Shown here in pieces: positions 24,638-34,353 of a stretch of DNA of 64,000 bases. The notes under the pieces were generated by a model. It was not told the origin of the DNA, made no database searches, and saw nothing but the letters and a program-made list of their open reading frames with translations. This DNA is from Isoetes taiwanensis. Taxonomy: Eukaryota > Streptophyta > Lycopodiopsida > Isoetales > Isoetaceae. The position numbers and the translations under genes were made by a program. The DNA lies in the NCBI GenBank assembly GCA_021234155.1, contig JAJEKV010000140.1, positions 372,001 to 436,000 of the forward strand, written 5' to 3'. Every line of letters starts with the position of its first letter. The stretch's first letter is position 1.

Positions 24638-24941
24638 CTACTTGAAGGGCTCTCCTACAAGATTTTGGGCTCTATAAGCAAGCAAGATGGCTCGAGCAGC
24701 ATTACTGGAGACATATCTATAATCTACAAGTCTATGGGCATTAGGACGTGTGGTATGGCATGAATTGAGGTTTGTTTTGCAAAACCTCCATGATGTTTGA
24801 GGCATACTCTAAGATCCTAGCAAAGTTGGTTTGGGGGAGTCCAATCTCTACACATGGAGTGACTTGGGCAACTCTAGGCTCTAGCTCCTTTCTAGGTATC
24901 CTGGCAATAGGGAGTGTCAATGTGGCGGCTATATAAGTCAA
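24638..24941 (-). pseudogene. H2B-like histone-fold gene of E3, copy B
   Basis: Reads TYIAATLTLPIARIPRKE, then FARILEYASNIMEV and LQNKPQFMPYHT, then after one frame change RYVSSNAARAILLAYRAQN and a TAG at 24638-24640. NIMEVLQNKPQFMPYH aligns without gaps to the E1 segment NVAKYLTNKAQRLPYY (eight identities in sixteen), and the following helix also matches E1. In canonical H2B these correspond to NDIFEKIAGEASRLARY and SREIQTAVRLVL. The match between E1 and E3, which differ widely elsewhere, suggests the gene was kept under selection for some time. Confidence 0.6.
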
Positions 24942-25340
24942 ACTCTATTAGAAGGACACAAAATTAGGTCAAGGTTTATGCCTTTGGCATGAGCAGAGGT
25001 GATGTACCAACAGTTGGACTTGGGTTACTATGCTGAGGTCTAGATGACTATAACAAAGGGGTGTTCTTGGGCACTTCTATCTAGGAGTAAGACATTAGCT
25101 TTGAGCCGAGAGCAATACTTGCGAGGTACTAATGCGGTATGCTTCTATTTACAAACAAACCACAGTTTGGAAAAACAATTCAAGGGTTTGAGGCATTTTG
25201 GTCATTTTGAGCTGGGGTTTGACATTTCTAGCCTAATTTGAGGTTATAAATGGATTCTAGGCTGTCTAACGGTCCTATTGCAACAATTTTCAGGCGATTT
25301 GGTGCTCTGTAGCTCAAGTTATGGAAGTTCAAAGTTTGGA

Positions 25341-25598
25341 GGTCTCACAGGTAGCGCCCTGCTCAAAAACTAAAGTTTAGTTCTTTGACCAGTAGCGGTA
25401 AATGAGATCTTACACATTTTAAGTAATTTAAGTAATTTAAACATGCTATTCTAACTAATTCCTACCTTGGAACTAGTCTTACCATATTACTTTTCTCGAA
25501 TTCATCAAGTTTAGTGTGTTCTTGGCTCGATGTCTCACAGCTTGCGCCTCGCTCAAAAACTAAAGTCTAGTTCTTTGACCAGGTAGAAGCCGGAGACC
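25341..25598. repeat. Paired palindromes in the E3 leader, copy B
   Basis: Counterparts of 9799-10057, at about 25341-25408 and 25532-25598. The right arms are degraded (GTAGCGG, GTAGAAGCC) relative to copy A. Confidence 0.75.
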
Positions 25599-25793
25599 AC
25601 CTTTGCCTACTGAGGAGGTTTTGGCTCATTTTTTTTAGTCTTATTAAGTTCCAATTTACTTAACTGTTACTAGCTTAGCATAAACTACCAAAAATGAGAA
25701 AAAAATTTCCCACTTTTCGAGGCTTGAGGATCCTATCAAGTTAGTACTACTGGGAGCATGGTCAGTGCTTTGCTCTTGGTCTCCAAGAACATC

Positions 25794-25805
25794 GCTCTGA
25801 TACCA
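25794..25805 (-). promoter_or_regulatory. Primer binding site of E3, copy B
   Basis: The - strand reads TGGTATCAGAGC, a perfect plant initiator-Met tRNA complement, one base from the 5' LTR end. Confidence 0.9.
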
Positions 25806-25806
25806 T

Positions 25807-27281
25807 TGTGACGTCCCCTACTCATATACGATGCCCGCACCCAGATACAAACAGAGTTCATCCCCGCACCAGCTCCACACCGTCTGGGGCCCTCCACATA
25901 TCACTGTGACCGCCCAGAGTCCACAGTGGGAAGAGTGAAGGGGTCATTTTACCCCGTCTTCCTCAGGGCCTACCTAGCTGCGGAAGCGTAAACATACACG
26001 TCAGTAACATAACATCATATATCCACCTCGAAGGGTGGCACATCAATATCTGCATAGACAAAGATCAGCACAATACAAAGGAAGTTCCTACCCAAGGCTC
26101 AGACTCCAGGGAAGGACTGACTAGCTTGGGCCTCCAGAGTTCAATGCAGACAGAATCATGACAATGGATTGGGCTGGCATAAGAACATGGCTTAGGGTTG
26201 TCCACTCCATCCGCCCCTCCTGTGCACACTTTGCAGAGTAGGTTGAAAAGTGATCAGAGCCCACGGGTGCATAGCCAAAGGGGCTATTCCCTGGTTACAT
26301 CTCCCCAAATCCCGATGGGGCGGTAGGGATCACTCCCTCCGAGATCTACATGCTGACCCAAGGTGACTAGAGGGACCACCGCCCTTATTCGACTTAACCC
26401 ACTGGAAGGTGAACTCCACCCCATGGGTGTCGAGCCCATGCCTTACCCACACTCAGTGGCAAACCATTAGACCTAGTCACTCTGATCCCCGATAGGCCTT
26501 ACACACCAGAGGGATCGGTCAAGGGTCGAACACGAACCTCATTCTAAGCCGCCGGCCCTTCACCCACAACCGGTGGGCTCCTGCATAATGTGCCAATTCT
26601 AGTAATGCACTAAGAGGGACTAGCTAGGAGCATCATCTACTAAGCTTTGAGTCTCTACCCCCCTTCCCAATACAATGAGTCCACAGAATGCATCCGTCCA
26701 TCTTATGAACATAAATAATAAGAACTAATCTAATACATAGAGTTAGGTTCTTTAGTTAGAGTCAATCTCGGGATCTACTTGGTTTGCTAAGGGCGATTTA
26801 ATAGGTTAAACCTACTTGATTCGAGGCCGGAACAAGGTTTAAGCTATTCAATCGACTAAATACATGCTCCCCGGTTCACTCCTCTCGATCCGGCGTCCAT
26901 GTCCCCGCTTACGCCGGGATGCGGTGGGAGGATGATTTGACTAGCCGGGGTGCACAGGCAGATCGTGGGAGTTGGAATTGACTCCTCAGGCGCGCGAATC
27001 GGAGCTCGGAAGGTCTATGGGCAAAAAAGGGAATGTTAGGGTTTGATGCCTTATGTAGGCTATCAGTTAGGTTTAGGGTTTCCATGACCCTTGGTCTACC
27101 TTTAATGGGTTAAAGGTCTAAAAGTGCGCACATTGCTAAGTGTCTGCACCATTGCAAGCTGCCCCTAGGGCGCCTTGCTTGGTACGCGTCGGCCACCGCG
27201 CCGATTGGGACGCCGGCGGTAATGCTGCGTGGCGGTCATCTGATATACGCCCCGACCATATATCGTCTTTGGAACGGCACA
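25807..27281 (-). repeat. 5' LTR of E3, copy B
   Basis: A 1475-bp LTR bounded by TGTGACG and GGCACA, followed by the AGAGC target duplication. Confidence 0.9.
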
Positions 27282-27509
27282 AGAGCGATGGCACTTGACC
27301 TCTTCGACTTCGCCGTGGCCTACCGACGGCAGGGAAGATTGACAGTAACCGTGGCTTACACCTCCGACCGCAGGGTAAAGGAATTGGTGACAGCTTTGCA
27401 GGGCGGGTCGTCAACCAATGTCCTTAGGAACTTGGGACACTCGGTAGGAACGGCCCAAGTTAAGAAGTTCCTTCAGGACAGCCCATCCTACCGACGATTT
27501 CAAGAATAG
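27282..27509 (+). pseudogene. H2A-like histone gene of E1, 3' part, copy B
   Basis: Continues the frame cut at 17077. ALDLFDFAVAYRRQGRL aligns without gaps to the H2A segment LELAGNAARDNKKTRI. RRVKELVTALQG follows in the place of RNDEELNKLLSG (the acidic-patch region, here basic). Next is TNVLRNLG for GVLPNIQ, the H2A docking motif. TAG is at 27507-27509. The acidic residues that bind the H4 tail in ordinary H2A are mostly lost. E1 gag follows 265 bases downstream; no H4-like gene is visible between them, unlike E2. Confidence 0.68.
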
Positions 27510-27774
27510 TTAGACTCTTGATCCCGGAGGCTTTGTATTAGGATATTATATAATATAAATATAATTTCTTTTGCACTTTAAATGTTTTGTTGATGTATTT
27601 TGTTCCACAACTATACCAACAAACATATGTAATGCAAGAGAACAAATAAAACTAACCATATAGCCATGACCTACTTGTGCATGCAGCTAGAAGCAACAAC
27701 GGCGAAACCATAGGGAAGAACAGAGTCCGCCTAGGCCGCCCGCGGCAAGGAGCCTGTATGAAGCATTTGGGGCC
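27510..27774 (+). other. Spacer between the histone block and gag of E1, with splice-acceptor-like site
   Basis: AT-rich sequence after the H2A-like stop, including the copy B boundary at 27615. TGTGCATGCAG at about 27678-27688 looks like a plant splice acceptor; E2 has TGATCAATATAG in the same position before its gag. No gene was seen. Confidence 0.4.
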
Positions 27775-28818
27775 ATGACCCCAGAGGAGGAAATGTCACA
27801 GATGAGGACGGACCTTGAGCAGATAAAGGCTTTCCTGGCCGCACAAGCAGGAGTTGGGTCGGAAGGCAACGCCCTGTTGCCACAAGCATCAACTCGGAAA
27901 GCAGGAAAGGACAAGAAAAGGAGCAAAAGAAGGAGGTCCCCCAGCACGGAATCCTCCGACTCAAGCTCGGACTCAGACTCTGGTTCCGAGGAAGAAGCTG
28001 AACAAGTGCAGAACCGAAGGGAAGACAGACACAAGGAGACGAGAACCTCGGACTACCAGAAGAAGGTAGACTCTGCATTGGGAAATGTTTGGAAGGCCAG
28101 GAAGCTCGAGCAATTCTCAGGCGAGAACAGGTCAGGCATGGAGGCAGAGGCTTGGCTCGATGAGATGAGTGAGTATGGTAATGCCTATGGTATGAAGGAC
28201 AAGGATAAAGGCAGGGTAGCCAACCTGAAGGGGGCAGCACGTATTTGGTGGAAGGGGTATGCCAAGGCCCATGGCTTAAGCAGGGATGCTTGCAGGTTTA
28301 GAAAGTTTGCTAAAGCCTTCAAGCGCCATTATGTCCCAAGAGAGCACAAGTCCAGCATGATGCAGCAGTTTTATAGGTTGCAACAGGGAAACAAATCAGT
28401 CCAGAAATATACAGAGGAATGCATGAGACTAAGGCTTTATGTGCCAAAGTTGAGTGAAAAGCATGCAGTGGAGAGCTACATCGAAGGGTTGAATGATGAG
28501 ATCCGCAAGCTTGTAAGGGCAATAAACCCTAAGACAGTATCAGAAGCAGAGTCCAAGTCAATAAGCTTACAAGGGACGGGGCCTCAGAATAGCGGGCAGA
28601 GGCAGCAGTATTACCAGGATAAAGGCAAGGCAACAGGGAGTTATAGCCCTAGGACAGCCAGTCCAGGTCCAGCTAGAGCCCCATATGGTGGCAACCAGGG
28701 AAACAGCAGGAGAAGAAGCAGGTGTCCTTCAAGGACAAGCAGGAGGGGTCAAACTACTCCAAAGCAGTGCGGTCCTTTTTGCAGGCAATGCCCAAGGAAA
28801 AGAGGCAGGAGCGCATAG
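27775..28818 (+). pseudogene. gag: Gag of E1
   Basis: Capsid protein that forms the retrotransposon particle. From MTPEEEMSQMRTDLEQIKAF it runs through a Lys/Ser-rich disordered part (about residues 40-95) to a Retrotrans_gag domain with GAARIWWKGYAKA and KAFKRHYVPREHKS, then a Gln/Gly/Arg-rich region. A frame change near 28722-28800 separates it from its zinc knuckle, which is read in the next frame. The E2 Gag is clearly homologous (GAARIWWKGYARA, KAFKSHYVPRAHK). Confidence 0.85.
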
Positions 28819-29840
28819 AAAAGCAGCTTTGCTTCAGGTGCTTCCAGCCAGGTCATAGGACAGCGAACTGCCCCTACGTCATGAGTGCAGCGCTAGCGGA
28901 GTTGGGAGGATGGGACACTCTGTCTGACGACGACGGCGAGGCAGCCCGCGACTATATTCAGGGTGAGTGTCATATCTTTGCCGCAATAGACACAGAACAA
29001 GCGGAGAATCAATATCAGGTAATATCCACAATAGGGAAGGCCAAAGCCAAGTCATTCACAATCCTAATAGATTCGGGAAGTAGCCACAACTTTGCATCCC
29101 CAAGAATGGTTGAGATGTTGAAGCTCAAGCCATTGAAGTCCAAGCCAAGACCCGTGGTGTTAGCAAACGGGGGAGTAAGGCATACAGCAGGAAAAAGGAT
29201 AAACTTCGACATTGATCTGCCGGGAATTAACATCCAGATGGAGGCAGAGGTAATGAATATTGGAAAGTATGACTTAATCATTGGAATGGAGTATCTTGGT
29301 CCAGCTGGAGCCCTCATTGATTGTGGAAAGCGGAAGGTGACCCTCACAGCACCCAATGGCAAAATCATAGAGATCATAGGTAAAGAAGTTGTTCCCATTA
29401 TGCAGTGCATGTCTAGTAAGCAGCTGTTCAGGTGCATAAAGAGTGAGCAGGTAGCATATATCTTCAAGCTCGAGATCCAAGAGCCCGAATCAGAAGAAGG
29501 TAAGGAAGATAAGGGGCTCAGCAAGTTGCCCAAGCAAGTAGCTAAGTTGATCACGGAGTTCCATGATCTCTTTCCAGATGAGATCAAGCAGCTCCCTCCT
29601 TATAGGGGAGTCGAGTGTGAAATAGCACTCGAACCAGGAACGAAGCCGACAAGTAAAGCCCCATACAGAATGACCACACAGGAGCTGACGGAGCTAACGA
29701 AGCAATTGCAGGAGTTGCTCGACCTAGGCTGTGGTCACATGTCCAGTTGGATGCTGCCTAGTGGCGTGACGTTAAAACTACTATCTATCTATCTATTAGA
29801 CCTAGCGTCTCGCCGTTTGGAGCACCCATTCTCTTTGTAA
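28722..29840 (+). pseudogene. pol: Zinc knuckle, aspartic protease and start of RT of E1
   Basis: CFRCFQPGHRTANC is a CCHC nucleic-acid-binding knuckle (about 28830). [15 protein letters not shown] (about 29070) is the aspartic protease active site, DSG in place of DTG. The usual gypsy pre-RT segment FPDEIKQLPPYRGVECEI follows, then RT begins. A 66-base insertion at 29731-29796 replaces the codons between QELLDLG and the SPFGAP segment, ending the frame at 29840. Confidence 0.88.
29731..29796 (+). other. 66-base insertion in the E1 reverse transcriptase
   Basis: E2 encodes an unbroken [17 protein letters not shown] here. In E1, LG is followed by GTGGTCACATG...CTATCTATCTAT and then TAGACCTAGCG. 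It starts with GT and ends near AG with a pyrimidine/AT-rich 3' part, so it looks superficially like a tiny intron, but removing GT..AG does not restore the E2-like reading. A filler insertion is more likely. Confidence 0.6.
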
Positions 29841-30637
29841 AGAAGAAGGATGGCAGCTTGAGGATGTGCATAGACTACAGGCAGTTGAATAAGCACACCA
29901 TCAAGAATAAGTATGCGCTCCCCAGATCAGACGACTTGATGGATCAACTCCAAGGGGCAAAGGTCTTCTCCAAAATCGACCTAAGGTCAGGCTATCATCA
30001 GATCAGAATAAAGGAGGAAGACGTCCATAAAACGGCTTTCAAGACCAGGTATGGGCACTATGAGTCCACGATAATGCCTTTCGGCTTATCGAACGCCCCA
30101 GCAACATTCATGAGGCTCATGAATGACATCTTCAGGGAGTTCTTGGACACCTTTGTGATAGTATTCTTTGATGACATTTTGGTGTATAGCAGATCCCTGG
30201 AGGAACACGTGCAACACCTAAGGAGAATGCTTGAGAAATTAAGGAGGCACCAGTTGTATGCCAAGTTGTCGAAGTGTCACTTCGCAACGGAGAGGGTGGA
30301 ATATCTGGGTCATGTGATCTTAAAGGAAGGGATTTCAACGGATCCTGCCAAGATTGAAGCCGTCATTCAGTGGCCGGCACCGAAGAATGTGCATGAGGTC
30401 AGAAGTTTCCTTGGCCTAGCAGGGTACTACAGGAAGTTCGTGAAGAACTTTGCTAAGATAGCGGCCCTGCTAACGGACTTGATGAGGGCGGAAAAGGTGA
30501 AAGATTGGACAGATCATTGGCACAAGAAAGCCCAGGCGGGATTTGAATTGTTGAAGGAAGCTTTGACAACCGCCCCCGTCTTAACCCTGCCAGATCCAGA
30601 GAAAGACAAGTTGGTGGCGGCTCATGCAGGAAGATAG
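29797..30637 (+). pseudogene. pol: Reverse transcriptase of E1
   Basis: Copies element RNA into DNA. Visible RT motifs are [49 protein letters not shown] and the catalytic [10 protein letters not shown], then YLGHVI and [13 protein letters not shown]. The order and motifs are those of Ty3/gypsy chromoviruses. The frame ends after [13 protein letters not shown], where about 35 bases present in E2 are missing. Confidence 0.9.
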
Positions 30638-31240
30638 CCACAGTGTGATAGGGGAAGAGCGTGTGATAGCGTATGATTCCAGGAAGATGAACGACACCGA
30701 AACGCGCTACCCGACCCATGATCAGGAATTGCTTGCGGTTGTCAGGGCATTGAGAATTTGGAGGCACTACCTCTTGGGAAGGAAGTTCCAATTGGATACA
30801 GATCATCAGAGCCTCCAGTATGTATTCACGCAACCACACCTTAACCTGAGGCAGAGAAGGTGGATGGAGTTCCTCGAAGAGTATGACTTTGATATAGTCT
30901 ACAAGCCGGGGAAGCTTAACGTGGTAGCGGATGCGCTTTCAAGGCATCCCCTGACAACTAGAGTGCATTGCAATGCAATTTCGACGCTCTCCAGCGACTT
31001 CGGGAAGAAGATTGAAGAAGCCTTGCCAACGGATGTGGACTTCAAGGAAGTGTGGGCAAGCTTATGCAGGGAAGCAAGAACAGATAAGGAGCGGGAAGCC
31101 TTCAAACATTATAAGAAGGAAGGCAACCTGTTATACCATAAAGACAAGTTGTGCATGCCGGAATCATCGGGTGTAAGGAAGTTGATTCTCCACGACACCC
31201 ACAACAGTCCAATAGCATGGCCATGCAGGATTTATGAAGA
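30624..31240 (+). pseudogene. pol: RNase H region and integrase zinc domain of E1
   Basis: RNase H removes the RNA strand. [20 protein letters not shown] and [10 protein letters not shown] are present, but the segment with the first catalytic aspartate (ATDAS in E2) is deleted. [15 protein letters not shown] marks the end of RNase H. The integrase zinc domain starts at HDTHNSPIA, where a one-base shift disrupts GHAGF. Confidence 0.85.
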
Positions 31241-32442
31241 CATATTTCAAAGTGCGCAGCAGCTATTATTGGCCAGGGATGAAGAAGCAGGTAGCTCGCT
31301 ACATCAAGGAATGTCAGCTATGTCAGCAGACGAAGGCAGAGCAGCTTCGAATTCCAGGGGCATTGGAACCATTAGCGGTGCCGAACGCTAAGTGGGAGGT
31401 CATCAGCATGGACTTCATAACAGGGCTTCCAAGGACAGTAAGAGGGAAGGATGCCTTGATGGTAGTGGTCGACAAGTTGTCGAAGATGGCACATTTTGTG
31501 CCTTGCAGGACCACAGACACCGCTATGGATACAGCGAAGCTCTTCACCAAAGAAATCTTCAGGCTTCGTGGCATGCCAAGGGAGATTATCTCCGATAGGG
31601 ATCCGAAGTTTATGAGCGCCTTTTGGCAAGACCTCTTTGCGACAATTCAGACGAAGCTATCCATGAGCACGGCCTATCATCCTCAGACGGATGGGCAAAC
31701 GGAGCGGACCAACAGTATTTTGGAGGATATGCTACGAAACTATGTCTGGAACAAGCAAGGTATGTGGGAAGAATTTATTCACTTGGTGGAGTTTGCGTAT
31801 AATAGCACCAAGCAGGAATCATCCCAAATGTCACCGTTTATGATCAATCACGGCTACCAATGCCTAACTCCAAACACTTGGCACAATCCCGTGTCAAAAG
31901 TAGAAGTCTCGCAGCAAATGTTGGCCAACATGCAGCAGCTGGTGGAAGAAGTTCGAGAATATCTTCTGGCAGCAAGGAGTCGACAAAAGAGCATCGCCGA
32001 CAAGCATCGAACAGTCAGAGAGTTCCAAGTTGGTGACGATGTGTGGCTCAAGATCAAAGTGAAGCAGGCGAAGCTCCGCATCGGAAATTGTAAGAAGCTT
32101 GCTCCAAGGTGGGCTGGACCTTTCAGAATAGTCAAGAGAATAGGTAATCAATCCTACAGATTGGTAAATCCAGATGAAGTTTTGGACACTCCAACGTTGT
32201 TGGAAATGACGGAGGAGCAGCTGGAAATAGTTCCAGAATTGATTCTTGATAAAGCTTTCAAGAAAACAAGGAGGTCGGAGTTTCTCCAATATTTGGTTAA
32301 GTGGAAACACTTGCCGGTGGAAGACGCGATGTGGGTACTCAAGAAAGATTTATTAAAGCAGTACCCACAGTTTATGGAGAAATGGGACGGCAAGGTCATC
32401 TCCGAAGAAATCGGCTCAGGCATGTCGATTTATGTAGATTAA
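31234..32442 (+). pseudogene. pol: Integrase core and chromodomain of E1
   Basis: Inserts the DNA copy into the genome. CQLCQQTK completes the zinc domain. The D,D,E core is seen in ISMDFITGLP, IISDRDPKFM and [27 protein letters not shown] is the GPF/Y module. The chromodomain is present at the end: [38 protein letters not shown], which in chromoviruses binds modified histone tails. About 60 bases (the [16 protein letters not shown] linker of E2) are missing before it. Confidence 0.92.
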
Positions 32443-33310
32443 TTCTATGTGTAGTTAAGATTAATCTGCGCATGCAACCTATGCTAGGTATGAGTTGCAT
32501 GCGTTGTTACCGATGATGAGATCACTACAGTGATCTCTAGGGCGTGGTGTAATGTCAATGTAGGCATGACCGCATTTCCGCTTGGATGTGGAAGGTAGAT
32601 TAGAAAGTCTACTTCTGTTCCACGGAAGTAGACGACCTCGAGAGAAAGGAGGTCATTCAGGAATGCATCGATAGGAAAAGCACCTCTAGTCAATGCCTAC
32701 GGAGAGGACCCTATCCTTCACGCCCCATATACGGGAAGGACCCTATCCTCCACGCTGGGCAACTAAAGGTGCAGGCATGAGCGGCATATAGGCATTATAG
32801 GGCGCTGTCTCCTCGGCCACGATGGAAGAAGCATCCTCTTCCTACGCCGGGAGATTAGCCATGCATTCATGTAGTTAGGTGGGGTGGTCACCATATAACC
32901 AAATTTTTTATTAATAATTAAAAGGGTACTAACGTAGTGTCGACCTGCAGGCCAATAGAGCGCTCCGGAGGGCAAGGAGGTCGAGCTACGAAGACTTGCA
33001 ACACAGATTTTGTTGGAATGTGTTGCAAGGAATAAAGAGTACCTCGAACGCTAATTATATATATGAAATATTAAAATTTTGATAAACTAAATTGTTGTGA
33101 TAAGTGAATTATTGAGTAACTTGTTTTAATGATGTTACGAATTGATAAGTTATTTCATAAGATAATGGCGTAATAATGTTCAAAAAATATTACCTTAAGG
33201 TAATCTTAATAAATGAGTAAGTATTATAGTGGTATATTGTATGCATCAGGTTGATTGCAGGCTAGGAGGATTCCAAGGTGGGGAGACCCGTGATGCTGCG
33301 GACAGCATCA
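32443..33310 (+). other. E1 region between pol and the 3' LTR
   Basis: No gene. It contains GCATGCAACC...GGTTGCATGC-type repeats (about 32470-32505), AT-rich sequence with CCTTAAGGTAATCTTAAT, and a doubled AAGGTGGGGAGA motif (33270s and 33311-33327). It is homologous to the end of E3 (3047-4205, inverted), and its first part to 59540-59640 in E2. Confidence 0.75.
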
Positions 33311-33327
33311 TTTCAAGGTGGGGAGAA
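33311..33327 (+). promoter_or_regulatory. Polypurine tract of E1
   Basis: TTTCAAGGTGGGGAGAA immediately before the 3' LTR. A second copy of GATTCCAAGGTGGGGAGA lies about 45 bases upstream. Confidence 0.85.
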
Positions 33328-34353
33328 TGTGACGTTCCAGCACAGTATACGGTCCCAGGACGTATACTGTACTGCCTCGTCACGCGTACACGCCACTCCG
33401 ACTGACGTGTACGCCGACGTGTAGCCAGGCGGGTAGCCCCTAGGGGGCAATTTGCAAGGTATGTATAGGTGCATTTATTAATGTGCACATTTACTAATGT
33501 GCACATTTATTAAGGTGCACACCTTTCCATATGGATACATTTATGCCACCTAGCCATTAAAGGCAAGTGGGCCATTCCCAATTATCCCACATGCCTAAAG
33601 GGATAATTGGAAACCCTAGCCCTAACTCCTTGTCTATTTAGGTAGGAAGAAATCCTAACTTGCCATTTTCGTCCATAGATGGCTTGCCACTGAGTGCGGG
33701 CAAGGCATGGGCTCGACACCCGTGGAGTGGTGTTCACTTTCCAGTGGGTTCAGTCGAATAAGGGCAGTGGCCCTCTAGTCACCTTGAGTCAGCATGGAGA
33801 CCTCTGGTGGGAGTGATCCCTACCTGCCCCATCGGAACTGGGGAGATGCAACCCAGGAATAGCCCCTTTGGCTATGCATCCGGCGGGCTACAGTCAGGTC
33901 CCAACACTTTTCAGCCTACTCTGCAAAGTGTGCACAGGAGGGGTGGATGGAGTGGACAACCCTAAGCCATGTTCTTATGCCAGCCATATCCATTGCCATG
34001 AATTCTGTCTGCAATGAACTATGGAGACCCAAGCCGTCAGTCATCCCTTTGAGTCTGAGCCTTGGGTAGGATTTCCCATATGTATTGTGCTGATCTTTGT
34101 CTATGCAAATGTTGATGTACCACCCTTTGAGGTGGATATGTGATGATATTGTATACTGACATGTATGTTTATGCTTCCGCAGCTAGGTAGGCCCTGAAAG
34201 AGACGGGGTAAATGACCCCTTCACTCTTCCCACTGAAACTCATTACGGTTGCAGTGATATGTGGAGGGCCCTGTATCAGCATGGAGCTGGTGTGGGGGAT
34301 GAACTCCTGTTTGTATACCGTGAGTACACCGTATACGAGTAGGGGACGTCACA
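33328..34353 (+). repeat. 3' LTR of E1
   Basis: Starts TGTGACGTTCC and ends GGGGACGTCACA (1026 bp). Relative to the E3 LTRs it lacks about 450 bases from the middle. CCACCCTTTGAGGTGG (about 34119-34134) is a short hairpin conserved in E2 as CCACCCTTCGTGGTGG. Confidence 0.9.

Larger units (their letters stand above)
17078..27281 (-). mobile_element. E3, - strand LTR element nested in the E1 H2A-like gene (copy B)
   Basis: Same insertion as 1528-11746, with AGAGC at 17073-17077 and 27282-27286. LTRs are 17078-18580 and 25807-27281. Polypurine tract, AT-rich middle, charged reading frame, H2B-like gene, palindromes and primer site all recur in the same order. The primer site and H2B-like gene are better preserved here than in copy A. 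Confidence 0.9.
15563..27615. repeat. Tandem segmental duplication, copy B
   Basis: Second copy of 1-12075, ending at TTTTGTTCCACAAC, the same 14 bases at which copy A ends. Copy A then joins the truncated LTR, whereas copy B runs on into E1 gag. The duplicated unit is thus best drawn as 12076-27615 plus an earlier unit ending at 12075. Confidence 0.93.
12076..34353 (+). mobile_element. E1, histone-carrying Ty3/gypsy chromovirus
   Basis: In order: truncated 5' LTR, primer site, palindrome pair, TATA box, H3-like gene, palindrome pair, TATA box, H2B-like gene, H2A-like gene (split by E3), gag, protease, reverse transcriptase, RNase H, integrase with chromodomain, polypurine tract and 3' LTR. 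Without E3 it would be about 12 kb. The upstream tandem copy (1-12075) repeats the histone block. The 5' LTR starts inside the LTR at the duplication joint, so the left terminal duplication cannot be seen. All genes carry breaks, so this copy is inactive as assembled. Confidence 0.85.

Noticed and set aside
27222-27509. First considered an H4-like gene because of AVAY..TVT resembling H4 AVTY..TVT.
   Set aside because: The frame crosses the E3 insertion from the H2A 5' part, and KELVTALQG and NVLRNLG match H2A in order and spacing; the residues before 27282 are LTR sequence.
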